Notes: generated from the sequence alone by a model not told the origin. A stretch of 13,251 nt of DNA from an uncultured Flavobacterium sp. (GCF_946481155.1 NZ_CAMLMK010000075.1:1-13251); one strand, 5' to 3'; shown: positions 1-7,794, numbered from the stretch's first letter. Program-made: numbers and translations.

Positions 1-516
1 TTTTACTGCTGCAGCACGTTGCTCAGATAGATTTAAGTTATAATCTTCTGATCCTTTACTGTCGGTATATCCGAAAATCTGAATGTTGGTATCAGGATAA
101 TCTTTGAACACAGGAACCAATTTATCAAGGTTTGCTTTTGCAGTGGAAGTAAGCGTAGCTTTATTGAAATCAAAATTTACGGAGTTCTCACCCAGTACCA
201 AATGAATTCCTTCCCCTACTCTTTCTACCTCAACGCCTGGCAAAGCTTCTTTGATTTCACGGGCCTGTTTGTCCATCTGTCTTCCGATCAGACCACCGGC
301 AACACCACCAACTACACCTCCGATAACGGCACCAAGCGCGCCTTTACCGCCTTTTCCTAAATTATTTCCTAAGACACCACCGATTACAGCACCACCGGCT
401 GCACCGATCACGGCACCTTTTTGCGTATTACTTGCATTCTTAACCGACTTACATCCGGTAATGACAGAACCAAAAGCAGTTATTACGGCCAATATATATA
501 TACTTATCTTTTTCAT
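1..516 (-). CDS. OmpA-family glycine-zipper lipoprotein (C-terminus cut by window edge)
   Basis: The first 172 residues are visible and the reading frame runs off the left edge. The N-terminus is a lipoprotein signal ending in V-I-T-G-C, with lipidation Cys at residue 22. Residues about 33-80 are a glycine zipper (repeated GAVIGG/GGVVGG units), as in membrane-inserting glycine-zipper lipoproteins. From about residue 103 an OmpA C-terminal domain begins. It carries the peptidoglycan-binding signature GYTDSKG...LSEQRAAAV, with Asp152 and Arg167 being the residues that in this family contact diaminopimelate. The protein is inferred to sit in the outer membrane and tether it to peptidoglycan. It lies 18 bases downstream of the lipocalin-like gene on the same strand, so the two are probably co-transcribed. 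The start ATG at 514-516 is the only one giving a complete signal peptide. The family (YiaD-like) is certain; the exact role is not. Confidence 0.92.
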   Translation of the reverse strand, partial: MKKISIYILAVITAFGSVITGCKSVKNASNTQKGAVIGAAGGAVIGGVLGNNLGKGGKGALGAVIGGVVGGVAGGLIGRQMDKQAREIKEALPGVEVERVGEGIHLVLGENSVNFDFNKATLTSTAKANLDKLVPVFKDYPDTNIQIFGYTDSKGSEDYNLNLSEQRAAAVK

Positions 517-534
517 AGTTCAAATTATTAGTTA

Positions 535-984
535 TTAATTTCTTTCAAATTGATAGACAATATCCGTGATGACACCATTCAAATCCATCTTATCAACCAA
601 CTGAAATGAATTCGTTGACTGATTGGCGATTTTCAGGATGTACCCCTGTGTCACTTTTCTTGCTTTGGCATCTTCACCAATAAATTTCAGTGTAAAATCT
701 TTGTCGGCCTCAAGCGACCAGACAATATCACTACTGAAATCAGTACATTTGGTTAGTCTCATTGTTCCTTTATTGTTGTTGGGAACCAATTCCCAGACAC
801 TTCCTATAAAACACTTGGAGTCGGCAATCTGGAAAGATTTTGCGGCAAAATAGTCAGAGCCCTTAAAACTTACATTGGTGATTGTCCAGCTTCCTTTCAA
901 ACCGTTCTGCGCTCTGGCATCAATAGTTGGTTTGCACGAATACAGCAGAACCGTCAGCAAACTTAAAATCAAAATTTTTTTCAT
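535..984 (-). CDS. lipocalin-like lipoprotein
   Basis: A 149-residue protein with a lipoprotein signal ending L-L-Y-S-C (Cys17). The mature part begins with a G-S-W-T-I motif (about residues 31-35), followed by alternating short beta-strand-like segments. This is typical of the small lipocalin-like proteins of Bacteroidota. Cys58 and Cys80 could form a disulfide in the barrel, which is inference. It is the first gene of a probable two-gene operon with the OmpA-family lipoprotein 18 bases downstream, so both products would be in the outer membrane or periplasm. No ligand can be deduced. A weak promoter candidate upstream on the minus strand is TTG (1056-1058), 16 bases, then TAAATTTA (1032-1039). 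It differs from the Bacteroidota -7 consensus at the last base. The fold assignment rests on overall pattern, not on catalytic residues. Confidence 0.75.
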   Translation of the reverse strand: MKKILILSLLTVLLYSCKPTIDARAQNGLKGSWTITNVSFKGSDYFAAKSFQIADSKCFIGSVWELVPNNNKGTMRLTKCTDFSSDIVWSLEADKDFTLKFIGEDAKARKVTQGYILKIANQSTNSFQLVDKMDLNGVITDIVYQFERN

Positions 985-1092
985 ATCGCTAGTGTTACAT
1001 TAGACATCTGTTTTAGTAATTAAAAACGTACTAAATTTACGAATAATTGCCCCGACAAGATAGATTTATTCTTTTTTTAACATTATGTCAAT

Positions 1093-1125
1093 TTGTCACA
1101 ACAATGTGTTTTGGTATTTAATTTG
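1093..1125 (+). promoter_or_regulatory. candidate Bacteroidota promoter of htpG
   Basis: TTG at 1093-1095 and TTAATTTG at 1118-1125 are separated by 22 bases. The second box matches the Bacteroidota -7 consensus TAnnTTTG at all but its second base. Transcription would start near 1132, giving a leader of about 30 bases before the ATG at 1165. This argues against the longer reading frame that begins with the TTG at 1093, because that start would lie inside the promoter. No CIRCE-type heat-shock inverted repeat is visible here. Confidence 0.5.
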
Positions 1126-1164
1126 ACTAAAAGGAAACATAACTTTAAATTAAAATCCAATCAT

Positions 1165-3045
1165 ATGACAACAGGAAAAATAAATGTTTCGGTAGAGAAC
1201 ATCTTTCCGTTAATCAAGAAATTTTTGTACAGCGACCACGAAATTTTCCTTCGTGAATTGGTTTCCAATGCTACAGACGCGACTTTAAAATTAAAGCACC
1301 TTACAAGCATCGGCGAAACTAAAGTAGAATACGGCAATCCTGTTATCGAAGTAAAAATCGACAAGGACGGCAAAAAACTGCACATCATTGACCAGGGTTT
1401 GGGAATGACAGCAGAAGAAGTGGAAAAATACATCAATCAGGTAGCCTTTTCAGGCGCTGAAGAATTTTTGGAAAAATACAAGGATTCTGCGAAAGATTCG
1501 GGCATTATCGGACATTTTGGATTAGGATTCTACTCGGCATTTATGGTAGCCGAAAAAGTGGAAATCATAACAAAATCTTATAGAGACGAACCGGCAGCGC
1601 ATTGGACTTGCGACGGAAGCCCTGAATTTACGTTAGAACCTTCAGACAAAACAGAGCGCGGTACCGAAATTATCCTTCACATTGCAGAAGATTCACTGGA
1701 ATTCCTTGAAGATGGAAGAATCCGCAGCTTGCTGACCAAATACAACAAGTTCATGCCGGTGCCAATTAAATTCGGAACCCGAAAAGAACAAAAAGCATAT
1801 GGTGTAGGTGAAGAGGAAAATATGGAAGAGATTGAAGTGGACAACATCATCAACAATCCTTCTCCGGCCTGGACGAAACAGCCAACAGAATTATCGGAGG
1901 ACGATTACCAAAACTTCTACCGTGAATTGTACCCAATGCAGTTTGAAGAGCCGCTTTTCAATATTCACCTGAATGTAGATTATCCTTTCAATCTGACAGG
2001 AATTTTATATTTCCCGAAAATGTCGGCCGATATACAGATTCAGAAAGACAAAATCCAACTGTATCAAAATCAGGTGTATGTAACCGATAATGTGGAAGGT
2101 ATCGTACCGGAATTCCTTACGATGCTGAAAGGGGTAATCGATTCTCCGGACATTCCGCTGAACGTTTCCCGTTCTTACTTACAGGCTGATGGTGCAGTAA
2201 AGAAAATCTCAAACTACATCACGCGAAAAGTAGCGGATAAATTAAAATCTCTGTTCACGGAAAATCGCGAAGATTTCGAAAAGAAATGGAACGACATCAA
2301 AATCGTTTTGGAATACGGAATGCTTTCCGAGCCGAAATTCTATGAAAAAGCAGGCGCATTCACTTTGTACCCGACGGTAAACAATAAATTCTACACACTT
2401 GACGAATTAAAAGAAGCCATAAAAGACAAGCAAACCGATAAAGACGGAAAACTGGTAGTTTTATACGCTTCCAACAACGATGCACAACACAGTTATGTAG
2501 AAGCTGCCGAAGCAAAAGGTTATGAAGTAGTTTTATTAGACTCGCCAATTGTATCGCACTTAATCCAAAAACTGGAATCCGACAATGAAAACCTGACATT
2601 TGTACGCGTGGATTCAGACCATGTAGACAATTTAATCAAGAAAGAAGACACTCAGATTTCCAAATTATCCGATGAGGAAAAAGAAACGCTGAAAACTACT
2701 CTGGAAGGCATTATCCCGGCAAAAACTTATACAGTTCAGCTTGAAGCTATGGATAGCGGCGCGGCTCCATTCATCATCACACAACCGGAATTCATGCGTC
2801 GTATGAAAGAAATGAGTCAGACCAGCGGTGGCGGAATGTTCGGTATGGGCAACTTCCCGGAAATGTACAATGTGGTTGTGAACACCAATTCCGATTTGGC
2901 AACTTCCATCCTGAACGAGCAAGACAAAACGACGCAGGAAGGCTTGGTAAAACAAGCTTTAGACTTGGCTAAACTATCTCAGGGATTACTGAAAGGCGAA
3001 GACCTGACAGCTTTTGTAAAACGTAGTTTTGATTTGATTAAATAA
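1165..3045 (+). CDS. htpG: molecular chaperone HtpG (Hsp90)
   Basis: A 626-residue ATP-dependent cytosolic chaperone, close to the family's usual length. The N-terminal GHKL ATPase domain (about 1-210) shows R-E-L-V-S-N-A-T-D-A, with the presumed catalytic Glu31 and Mg/ATP-binding Asn35. It also shows D-Q-G-L-G-M (Asp76, adenine contact), S-G-A-E-E-F-L and G-H-F-G-L-G-F-Y-S (116-124, lid and phosphate contact). The middle domain contains W-x-x-x-P and the N-V-S-R-S loop carrying the conserved Arg that contacts the gamma phosphate. The C-terminal dimerisation domain has M-R-R-M-K-E-M followed by a Gly/Met-rich loop. The frame is open upstream to a TTG at 1093, but the conserved N-terminus begins at the ATG at 1165 and a promoter occupies the gap. 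It has its own promoter and terminator, so it is probably monocistronic. HtpG helps fold and stabilise client proteins with DnaK. Confidence 0.98.
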   Translation: MTTGKINVSVENIFPLIKKFLYSDHEIFLRELVSNATDATLKLKHLTSIGETKVEYGNPVIEVKIDKDGKKLHIIDQGLGMTAEEVEKYINQVAFSGAEEFLEKYKDSAKDSGIIGHFGLGFYSAFMVAEKVEIITKSYRDEPAAHWTCDGSPEFTLEPSDKTERGTEIILHIAEDSLEFLEDGRIRSLLTKYNKFMPVPIKFGTRKEQKAYGVGEEENMEEIEVDNIINNPSPAWTKQPTELSEDDYQNFYRELYPMQFEEPLFNIHLNVDYPFNLTGILYFPKMSADIQIQKDKIQLYQNQVYVTDNVEGIVPEFLTMLKGVIDSPDIPLNVSRSYLQADGAVKKISNYITRKVADKLKSLFTENREDFEKKWNDIKIVLEYGMLSEPKFYEKAGAFTLYPTVNNKFYTLDELKEAIKDKQTDKDGKLVVLYASNNDAQHSYVEAAEAKGYEVVLLDSPIVSHLIQKLESDNENLTFVRVDSDHVDNLIKKEDTQISKLSDEEKETLKTTLEGIIPAKTYTVQLEAMDSGAAPFIITQPEFMRRMKEMSQTSGGGMFGMGNFPEMYNVVVNTNSDLATSILNEQDKTTQEGLVKQALDLAKLSQGLLKGEDLTAFVKRSFDLIK

Positions 3046-3066
3046 ACGGATTAACAGCTATAAATT

Positions 3067-3102
3067 AAAAACCTGCAAACTTTCATTTGCAGGTTTTTTT
3101 TA
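3067..3102. terminator. bidirectional Rho-independent terminator between htpG and the MORN gene
   Basis: The arms AACCTGCAAA and TTTGCAGGTT flank a six-base loop (3080-3085), followed by a T run on the plus strand. A shorter T run follows on the minus strand. It lies between the convergent ends of htpG and the MORN-repeat gene and can serve both. Confidence 0.9.
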
Positions 3103-3118
3103 TTCAAAACAAGAAGGT

Positions 3119-4072
3119 TTAATATTCAAGAATAGTCGCAGGCTTCTCAAATTCTTTTTTTGAAACCACTTTTCCCTTCTCATCATAGAATTTCCACAGT
3201 CCCATTTTTTGCCCCATAAAATAAATACCTTTCTCTTTTTTCTTTCCGTTCTCGAAATATACTACCCAATTACCATTGGGAAGATCGTTCTCAAAAGTAC
3301 CTTGGGAGGTCAGGTTTCCGTTCTCATAATAAAAAGCATACTCGCCTTGTTTCTCATCATCCATATAATTGGCAACTTCTTTTACATTCCCGTTTTGATA
3401 ATATGATTTCCACAATCCGGTTTTCATCCCTCCTTTGTAAAATTGTTCTGCAAGGACCTTTCCGTTTTCATCATAGAAATTCCAGGCGCCAATTTTCATA
3501 TCACGGTCAAAAGCTCCTTTCTCCTTTACTTGGCCGTTAGGATAATACGTAATAGCTTCGCCTTGCTGCATATCGTTTACATAAGTTACCTCGAAGAACA
3601 ACTCACCGGTTTCATACCATTTTTTCCAGTGCCCGACTTTCGTATATTCTTTATGAAATTCTTCTCTGAAAGGGTTTCCGTTTGGATAATATTCAACAGC
3701 TTTACCATATAAAATGCCATCATCAAAGTTTTTCTCCGACTGCAGTATTCCGTTTTCATAGTAACTTTTGAAAATTCCGTTTTCCTTATTATCGGCATAG
3801 GTACCTTCGGTGCATTTGTTCCCGTTTTCAAACCAGGAAATGTAAGCGCCTTGTAATCTATCATTTAAGTACATTGCCTCCGACGCCTTTTTCCCGCTCC
3901 TGTAATATATTGTCCAAAGTCCTTCTTTCATTTGATTTACCATTGAACCTTCCATGTTAACAACCTTTGTTCCTTCGAAAAAGATCTTCCGGTTTTCTTG
4001 ATTTGAAATCTCTTTCTGAGCAGTACTTTCAGTTGTACAAAACAATAAGGCCGCAGCAATTAGTATCTTCAT
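3119..4072 (-). CDS. exported MORN-variant repeat protein (YwqK-like), 11 repeats
   Basis: A 317-residue protein with a cleavable signal peptide (about 1-18, ending S-T-A-Q). The rest is built almost entirely from about 11 tandem repeats of roughly 23 residues. The consensus is G-x-W-x-x-Y-Y-x-N-G-x, then x-x-x-G-x-[FY]-x-x-x-x-x-x-G. Examples are GLWTIYYRSG, GIFKSYYENG, GAWNFYDENG and GLWKFYDEKG. This is the MORN_2 pattern, common in Bacteroidota and often annotated 'YwqK family antitoxin', a name that says nothing reliable about function here. Such repeats form an elongated beta-meander that could act as a surface or periplasmic binding scaffold. It starts 14 bases after the stop of the phosphatase-like gene with no terminator or promoter between, so it is inferred to be the second gene of that operon. 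There is no catalytic motif, lipobox or type IX tail; the last residues are simply P-A-T-I-L-E-Y. Confidence 0.88.
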   Translation of the reverse strand: MKILIAAALLFCTTESTAQKEISNQENRKIFFEGTKVVNMEGSMVNQMKEGLWTIYYRSGKKASEAMYLNDRLQGAYISWFENGNKCTEGTYADNKENGIFKSYYENGILQSEKNFDDGILYGKAVEYYPNGNPFREEFHKEYTKVGHWKKWYETGELFFEVTYVNDMQQGEAITYYPNGQVKEKGAFDRDMKIGAWNFYDENGKVLAEQFYKGGMKTGLWKSYYQNGNVKEVANYMDDEKQGEYAFYYENGNLTSQGTFENDLPNGNWVVYFENGKKKEKGIYFMGQKMGLWKFYDEKGKVVSKKEFEKPATILEY

Positions 4073-4086
4073 TATATTTATGGGTA

Positions 4087-6630
4087 TTACATTTTGGCAT
4101 TAAGTACGACCTGGAACGTTTCACTTTTTGTCCCGGAAGTCAGTTTAACAATATACATCCCTGCACTTAGTTTAGAATTGATGTTCCAGGGAATTGTCTG
4201 CACTCCATAATCCATTCTTCCTTTAAATAAGGTTTCGACAATTTTTCCGGACATATCGGCCAATTCGATTTTTACATTTTCGGATGCTGATGGTAGTTCA
4301 AAGGAAATTTCAGCATTGGAAATAGCCGGATTGGGATATACTTTCAACTTGTTTTCTGCATGGCTAGCTATTCCTGAAGTTTGCATACGAAGCGTAGTAT
4401 TATAAACAAATGCTTTTTCTGCCGACCAGGAGCTCCACTTCAGATTCTCGTCTCTGTAGCGCACTCTGTAATAATACGTTTGCCCGGTTGTGAGTCCGAA
4501 CGTGGATGCATTTAATCTGGAAATATCCAATGCGGCATTTCTGTTTATTGGTGTATAATTCGGCGCGCGGGTATCATCGTAAATATTATACTCGTCCTGC
4601 TCTTTATTAATTAATAATGAAGCATAGTTACCCGAAGTTGCAGTAACCTGAAAATGACATGTCTGCGGAATATCGACCCCCACCATTGGCGACGCCACTA
4701 AAGTCGTTAGATTTTCTAATCCAACAGCCGTTGGTGTTTGCGGTTGCGGCTGATTTAAGTTCATGTGAAATTCATCAACAAGTTCATTTACGACCGGTCT
4801 GTTACTGTTACCAAAGCTGTATGTTTTTGCATTGAATGATTTGTTATCCACATCAATATCCACTAAAGTCCAGCAGTAAATATCTTTACTCACTTTAATT
4901 TCGGGGTAATCTGTCTGGTTGGCATACATCCCCCAACGATCTAATGCAGATCCCGCACCACCCGATAATTCCAGGTACATATCGTGGGTTCCGGTTGGAA
5001 TATCGGTTACCCCTCTTTCATAATTATGAGAATGTCCGTAGGCCAACAAGGCGTTTTTAGGATATTGCTTTAATTTCGGAAGGATGCTGTTCTGTACAAA
5101 GACCTCATTTCCGTCAGGCCAAATTTCACTGTGTCCCGGATGGTGCAAAAATGAAAATACGAAATCAATGTCGGCATTAGTATTCGACTCCTGTAATCTT
5201 GCATCAATCCAATTGATCTGGTCGCTCAGTTTATATCCTGAATTACCATTGACAGCCAGGATTTGAGTATTTCCATAAATATAATTGTAGAATTTCTCAT
5301 TGTAGGAATGTCCCACGGGATAACCGTTCGTCAACTCTTCATACTTCATATATTTATAAAAATTAGACGAATTGCCTTCATGATTACCAATACTGATCAT
5401 CGATGGAATTGAAGCTGTTAAAGGGGCAAAAGGCGTAAAATATTCATCGGTATACTGACTCACGACAGATCCTGTTGAAACGATATCCCCGCAATTCAGG
5501 ATCAAATCCACCGAATTATGAAGGTTTGGGCCGTAAAGTTCCGTTAGCTTATTCTTGATTTGCAGTACATTCTGGGTTGTTTTGGCGATATCCGTTCTGT
5601 TATCTCCTAATAATACCATTCTAATATGTTGCCCTGGCGTACTTTTCAAAGCCGGTGTCCGGAAAGCATTCACAGCAGAAGCAGTGGTACCGTTATAGCA
5701 TTGGTAAAAATATTCGGTATTCGGCTGCAGTCCTGTCAATTTTACGGTGTGCCAATAGTAACTTGCTGTAGCATTGATTCTTTCCCAGGTTCCTGTCACC
5801 GTTTGATTCAAAGTAGTGCTTGTTGTCCCGAATTTTACCGTCGGATTTTGTGCGGTATTTGTAGAATGCCAGGAAACATATACTGATGTTGGTGTAGCTG
5901 TCTGTAAGTACGGGTTCATCCCTGTGGTCACGGGCTGTGGAGAATGTCCATAACCTCCAATCGTTGCCACTTCAGCAGCAGTTAAAGCCCGGTTAAACAC
6001 TCCGATTGAAGCTACATCCATTTGATTGTCTTCCCCGTTATCGTCTGCCAAAAGCAACAATAGAGGATCTAAAGCATAACGACCATTTAAGGTATTCGGA
6101 AGACCCGGATTCCACAACTGTCCGTCGATGTACATTTTTATCGCATTGCCCACATCGGCAGTTATTACCAGTCGGTACCATTCGTTAGGCAAAACCGTTG
6201 AACTGGAATATGTCAGCGCCGTAACCCCTATCTTTCCTGCCGGGTTTATAAATAAGTCGGCGTCATTGGCATTACTCTGATTGGTCTGCATAAAGCTGTA
6301 ATACTGCCCTGTCGAAGGAATCTTAAAGTCAATCATCACGGAATACTTATTGGGATACGTTTGCCCGTACGTTGGCACTCCGTGGTTACATTTAAAATAA
6401 TTACCCACTGTTTTTCTAACAGCTAAATTTGATGGCGTTGGGCCTGCTATCTGTGTAAAAGTTCCCTGAGTGATAAGGTTATTACCCACTTGCGCCTGAA
6501 CAAGATTGCCATTGTTCTCAAAATCCCAATAGCCGGACAAAGAACCCGTCCAATTCCCTGGAACAAAAGGAGTTTGCCCCATACCGAGATAAACGCTCAG
6601 TAAAAGCAATAAGGTTAGTGTTTTTTTCAT
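4087..6630 (-). CDS. secreted LamG / purple-acid-phosphatase-like metallophosphoesterase with type IX sorting domain
   Basis: An 847-residue multidomain protein. In order: signal peptide (1-19, ending M-G-Q); a LamG/concanavalin-like domain (about 20-225, with M-Y-I-D-G-Q-L and the G-V-F-N-R-A-L-T end motif); a fibronectin-III-like domain as at the N-terminus of purple acid phosphatases (about 240-325). Then a calcineurin-like metallophosphoesterase (about 335-600), another FN3-like segment (about 635-745), and a C-terminal type A sorting domain starting L-K-V-Y-P-N-P (about residue 752 on). Metal-site motifs are L-G-D-N-R (Asp343), C-G-D-I-V (Asp382), G-N-H-E (Asn416, His417), H-H-P-G-H (496-500) and G-H-S-H-N-Y-E-R (His533, His535). 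These fit a two-metal phosphoesterase and resemble purple acid phosphatases. The protein is inferred to be secreted by the type IX system and to hydrolyse extracellular phosphate esters; the substrate is unknown. The frame is open to an ATG at 6673, but the signal peptide begins at the ATG at 6628-6630. Confidence 0.9.
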   Translation of the reverse strand: MKKTLTLLLLLSVYLGMGQTPFVPGNWTGSLSGYWDFENNGNLVQAQVGNNLITQGTFTQIAGPTPSNLAVRKTVGNYFKCNHGVPTYGQTYPNKYSVMIDFKIPSTGQYYSFMQTNQSNANDADLFINPAGKIGVTALTYSSSTVLPNEWYRLVITADVGNAIKMYIDGQLWNPGLPNTLNGRYALDPLLLLLADDNGEDNQMDVASIGVFNRALTAAEVATIGGYGHSPQPVTTGMNPYLQTATPTSVYVSWHSTNTAQNPTVKFGTTSTTLNQTVTGTWERINATASYYWHTVKLTGLQPNTEYFYQCYNGTTASAVNAFRTPALKSTPGQHIRMVLLGDNRTDIAKTTQNVLQIKNKLTELYGPNLHNSVDLILNCGDIVSTGSVVSQYTDEYFTPFAPLTASIPSMISIGNHEGNSSNFYKYMKYEELTNGYPVGHSYNEKFYNYIYGNTQILAVNGNSGYKLSDQINWIDARLQESNTNADIDFVFSFLHHPGHSEIWPDGNEVFVQNSILPKLKQYPKNALLAYGHSHNYERGVTDIPTGTHDMYLELSGGAGSALDRWGMYANQTDYPEIKVSKDIYCWTLVDIDVDNKSFNAKTYSFGNSNRPVVNELVDEFHMNLNQPQPQTPTAVGLENLTTLVASPMVGVDIPQTCHFQVTATSGNYASLLINKEQDEYNIYDDTRAPNYTPINRNAALDISRLNASTFGLTTGQTYYYRVRYRDENLKWSSWSAEKAFVYNTTLRMQTSGIASHAENKLKVYPNPAISNAEISFELPSASENVKIELADMSGKIVETLFKGRMDYGVQTIPWNINSKLSAGMYIVKLTSGTKSETFQVVLNAKM

Positions 6631-6713
6631 TTTCAGTTTATATTTTTTGGTTGTTTTCACGCAAATATTCCACATTTAGCCGGATTGGCAACTGCATAAG
6701 CAAAAGCTTAAAC

Positions 6714-6721
6714 CAAACATA
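6714..6721 (-). promoter_or_regulatory. candidate -7 box of the phosphatase/MORN operon
   Basis: On the minus strand this reads TATGTTTG, a perfect match to the Bacteroidota -7 consensus TAnnTTTG. It lies 83 bases upstream of the chosen ATG. No good TTG -33 element is found at the usual 17-23 base distance, which lowers confidence. The rest of the 6631-6870 gap is AT-rich and shows no other feature. Confidence 0.4.
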
Positions 6722-6870
6722 ACATTTTCCGAATTTATGTTGATATTCATGCAATTAAGCGAACTGTAATTAATTCACACTTAACATTACGATAAAATAA
6801 ATGTAAGTTTTTTTCTATTAACTAATTATATATTTTGTAAGATTTATTTTAAAAAATTAATTGCCCGGAA

Positions 6871-6902
6871 TAAAAAAAGGGACAAGCAACATGCTCATCC
6901 CT
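6871..6902 (-). terminator. Rho-independent terminator of the L,D-transpeptidase-like gene
   Basis: On the minus strand the arms AGGGATGAGCA and TGCTTGTCCCT form an 11-pair stem with two G-U pairs and a three-base loop. A run of seven T follows. It is placed 26 bases past the stop codon of the upstream gene and separates it from the phosphatase unit. Confidence 0.85.
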
Positions 6903-6927
6903 CTATGATAAATGTAATTTTCTTTAT

Positions 6928-7515
6928 TTATTCAATAATCCAGAGCAACACCGGTTTTCGTGTCGCTTTAAGTTTGCCGTCCAGTTTTCGCATAAAAGCA
7001 TCCGAAACGGCAGGACAACCCCAGCTTAGCGGACTGTAAGCCGGAAATATTTCTTTATTGGCCACTTTTTCCCAGGAATGCAAAACCACTACACGCTCCA
7101 CTGCATTTTTGTTTGATTCTTCGAGGCCGTTGAGCCAATACTTTATTTTTATTCCCCACGAACTGGTATCCCTTTTCCCGATTTTATATTTTCCTTTCAT
7201 GGAACAATGACTGTCTACAGTAGTGTCAAATTTTGCTTTGCCATATTTCGTAAGATTGGTCTCAAAATGATCACAGGCACCATGGGTTACTAAATTCCTG
7301 TCGGTTATTTTCCCTTTCTTAAAATCATACACATAAAACCGGCTCTTCCCCGAATGCACGCTAAGGTCAATAAGAAAATAATACTGCTCATTGAACTTAT
7401 TGGCCTTGCAGTATTTTTTGGCAGCCGCATGATAATCGGCATACGCCTTCCCCGCTCCTTCAGACGGCATACAGCATAGAAAGAACAACAGGAAAAGAAA
7501 GATAATTTTTCGCAT
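6928..7515 (-). CDS. murein L,D-transpeptidase catalytic-domain protein (YkuD_2-like)
   Basis: A 195-residue protein with a hydrophobic signal (about 1-20). The catalytic end has V-V-V-L-H-S-W (His146) and, 21 residues on, the nucleophile motif S-W-G-C-P-A-V-S (Cys167). This matches the 'murein L,D-transpeptidase catalytic domain' family of Bacteroidota, whose members carry S-x-G-C-P-A instead of the classical S-H-G-C of YkuD. The central part (T-H-G-A-C at about 77-81, then H-C-S-M-K-G-K-Y-K-I-G) is also typical of that family. Expected role: a periplasmic cysteine enzyme that makes 3-3 peptidoglycan crosslinks or attaches proteins to peptidoglycan. Its exact reaction is not known from sequence. 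The histidine is followed by Ser rather than the usual Gly. The Cys14-Cys15 pair in the signal does not form a good lipobox. It has its own terminator, and no clear promoter was recognised upstream. Confidence 0.87.
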   Translation of the reverse strand: MRKIIFLFLLFFLCCMPSEGAGKAYADYHAAAKKYCKANKFNEQYYFLIDLSVHSGKSRFYVYDFKKGKITDRNLVTHGACDHFETNLTKYGKAKFDTTVDSHCSMKGKYKIGKRDTSSWGIKIKYWLNGLEESNKNAVERVVVLHSWEKVANKEIFPAYSPLSWGCPAVSDAFMRKLDGKLKATRKPVLLWIIE

Positions 7516-7616
7516 AGTGGTGGCTATAAAAGTGCTTCTACTACCATTAACACAACTCAGTGCATTTTAGTATATGAAGGATTAAAATAATTTTTGTTGC
7601 TCCTAATCCCGTGTCT

Positions 7617-7636
7617 AACTTAACTTAACTTTACTT
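7617..7636. repeat. 5-base tandem repeat (AACTT x3 plus TACTT)
   Basis: Three exact head-to-tail copies of AACTT (7617-7631) are followed by one variant TACTT (7632-7636). It could be a slippage-prone microsatellite in the gap between divergent genes. It is too far from either start codon (about 100 bases to 7515, 250 to 7886) to shift a reading frame. Confidence 0.7.
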
Positions 7637-7652
7637 GCTGTTACAGTCATTA

Positions 7653-7670
7653 TATAGCATAGATAGCATA
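7653..7670. repeat. 9-base tandem repeat (TATAGCATA / GATAGCATA)
   Basis: Two adjacent 9-base units differ only in the first base. The core ATAGCA recurs at 7729-7734, and its inverse TGCTAT is at 7787-7792. The spacing and orientation resemble an operator cluster, but no regulator can be named. Confidence 0.6.
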
Positions 7671-7673
7671 CTT

Positions 7674-7719
7674 ACTTTATGCATACCTTATCCTTGCCTT
7701 ACCTATACTTTATGGATAC
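7674..7719. repeat. 13-base direct repeat, 33 bases apart
   Basis: The word ACTTTATGSATAC occurs at 7674-7686 (S=C) and 7707-7719 (S=G), matching at 12 of 13 bases with a 33-base period, about three helical turns. Such face-to-face spacing would suit cooperative protein binding; this is inference. Confidence 0.6.
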
Positions 7720-7726
7720 AGCACTG

Positions 7727-7794
7727 TTATAGCACACCATACTTCAATAAAAGCACCACATCAGTTTAGTATACCACAGCTTTCAATGCTATAA
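7727..7794. repeat. 8-base inverted repeat TTATAGCA / TGCTATAA
   Basis: Perfect 8-base arms at 7727-7734 and 7787-7794 are separated by 52 bases. The arms could pair in RNA or be two opposed protein sites. The long AT-rich spacer has no inner hairpin that I can see, so a stable RNA structure is uncertain. Confidence 0.5.

Noticed and set aside
251..538. Plus-strand frame encoding a proline/threonine-rich 95-residue peptide
   Set aside because: It is the antisense of the glycine-zipper region of the OmpA-family lipoprotein. Gly codons read backwards give Pro, and there is no independent coding evidence.
1093..1164. 24-residue N-terminal extension of HtpG from a TTG
   Set aside because: The conserved Hsp90 N-terminus starts at the ATG at 1165, and the extension overlaps the candidate promoter.
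2360..2955. Minus-strand frames inside htpG
   Set aside because: They are shadows of a strongly conserved plus-strand gene, with cysteine/histidine-rich, non-protein-like composition.
3119..4072. Regularly spaced similar DNA words (about 69-base period) resembling a repeat array
   Set aside because: They are the codons of the MORN-like protein repeats in one continuous reading frame, not a CRISPR array or satellite.
6631..6675. 15-residue upstream extension of the phosphatase-like protein
   Set aside because: Starting at 6675 would bury the signal peptide behind a charged leader. The ATG at 6628-6630 gives a standard MKK signal.
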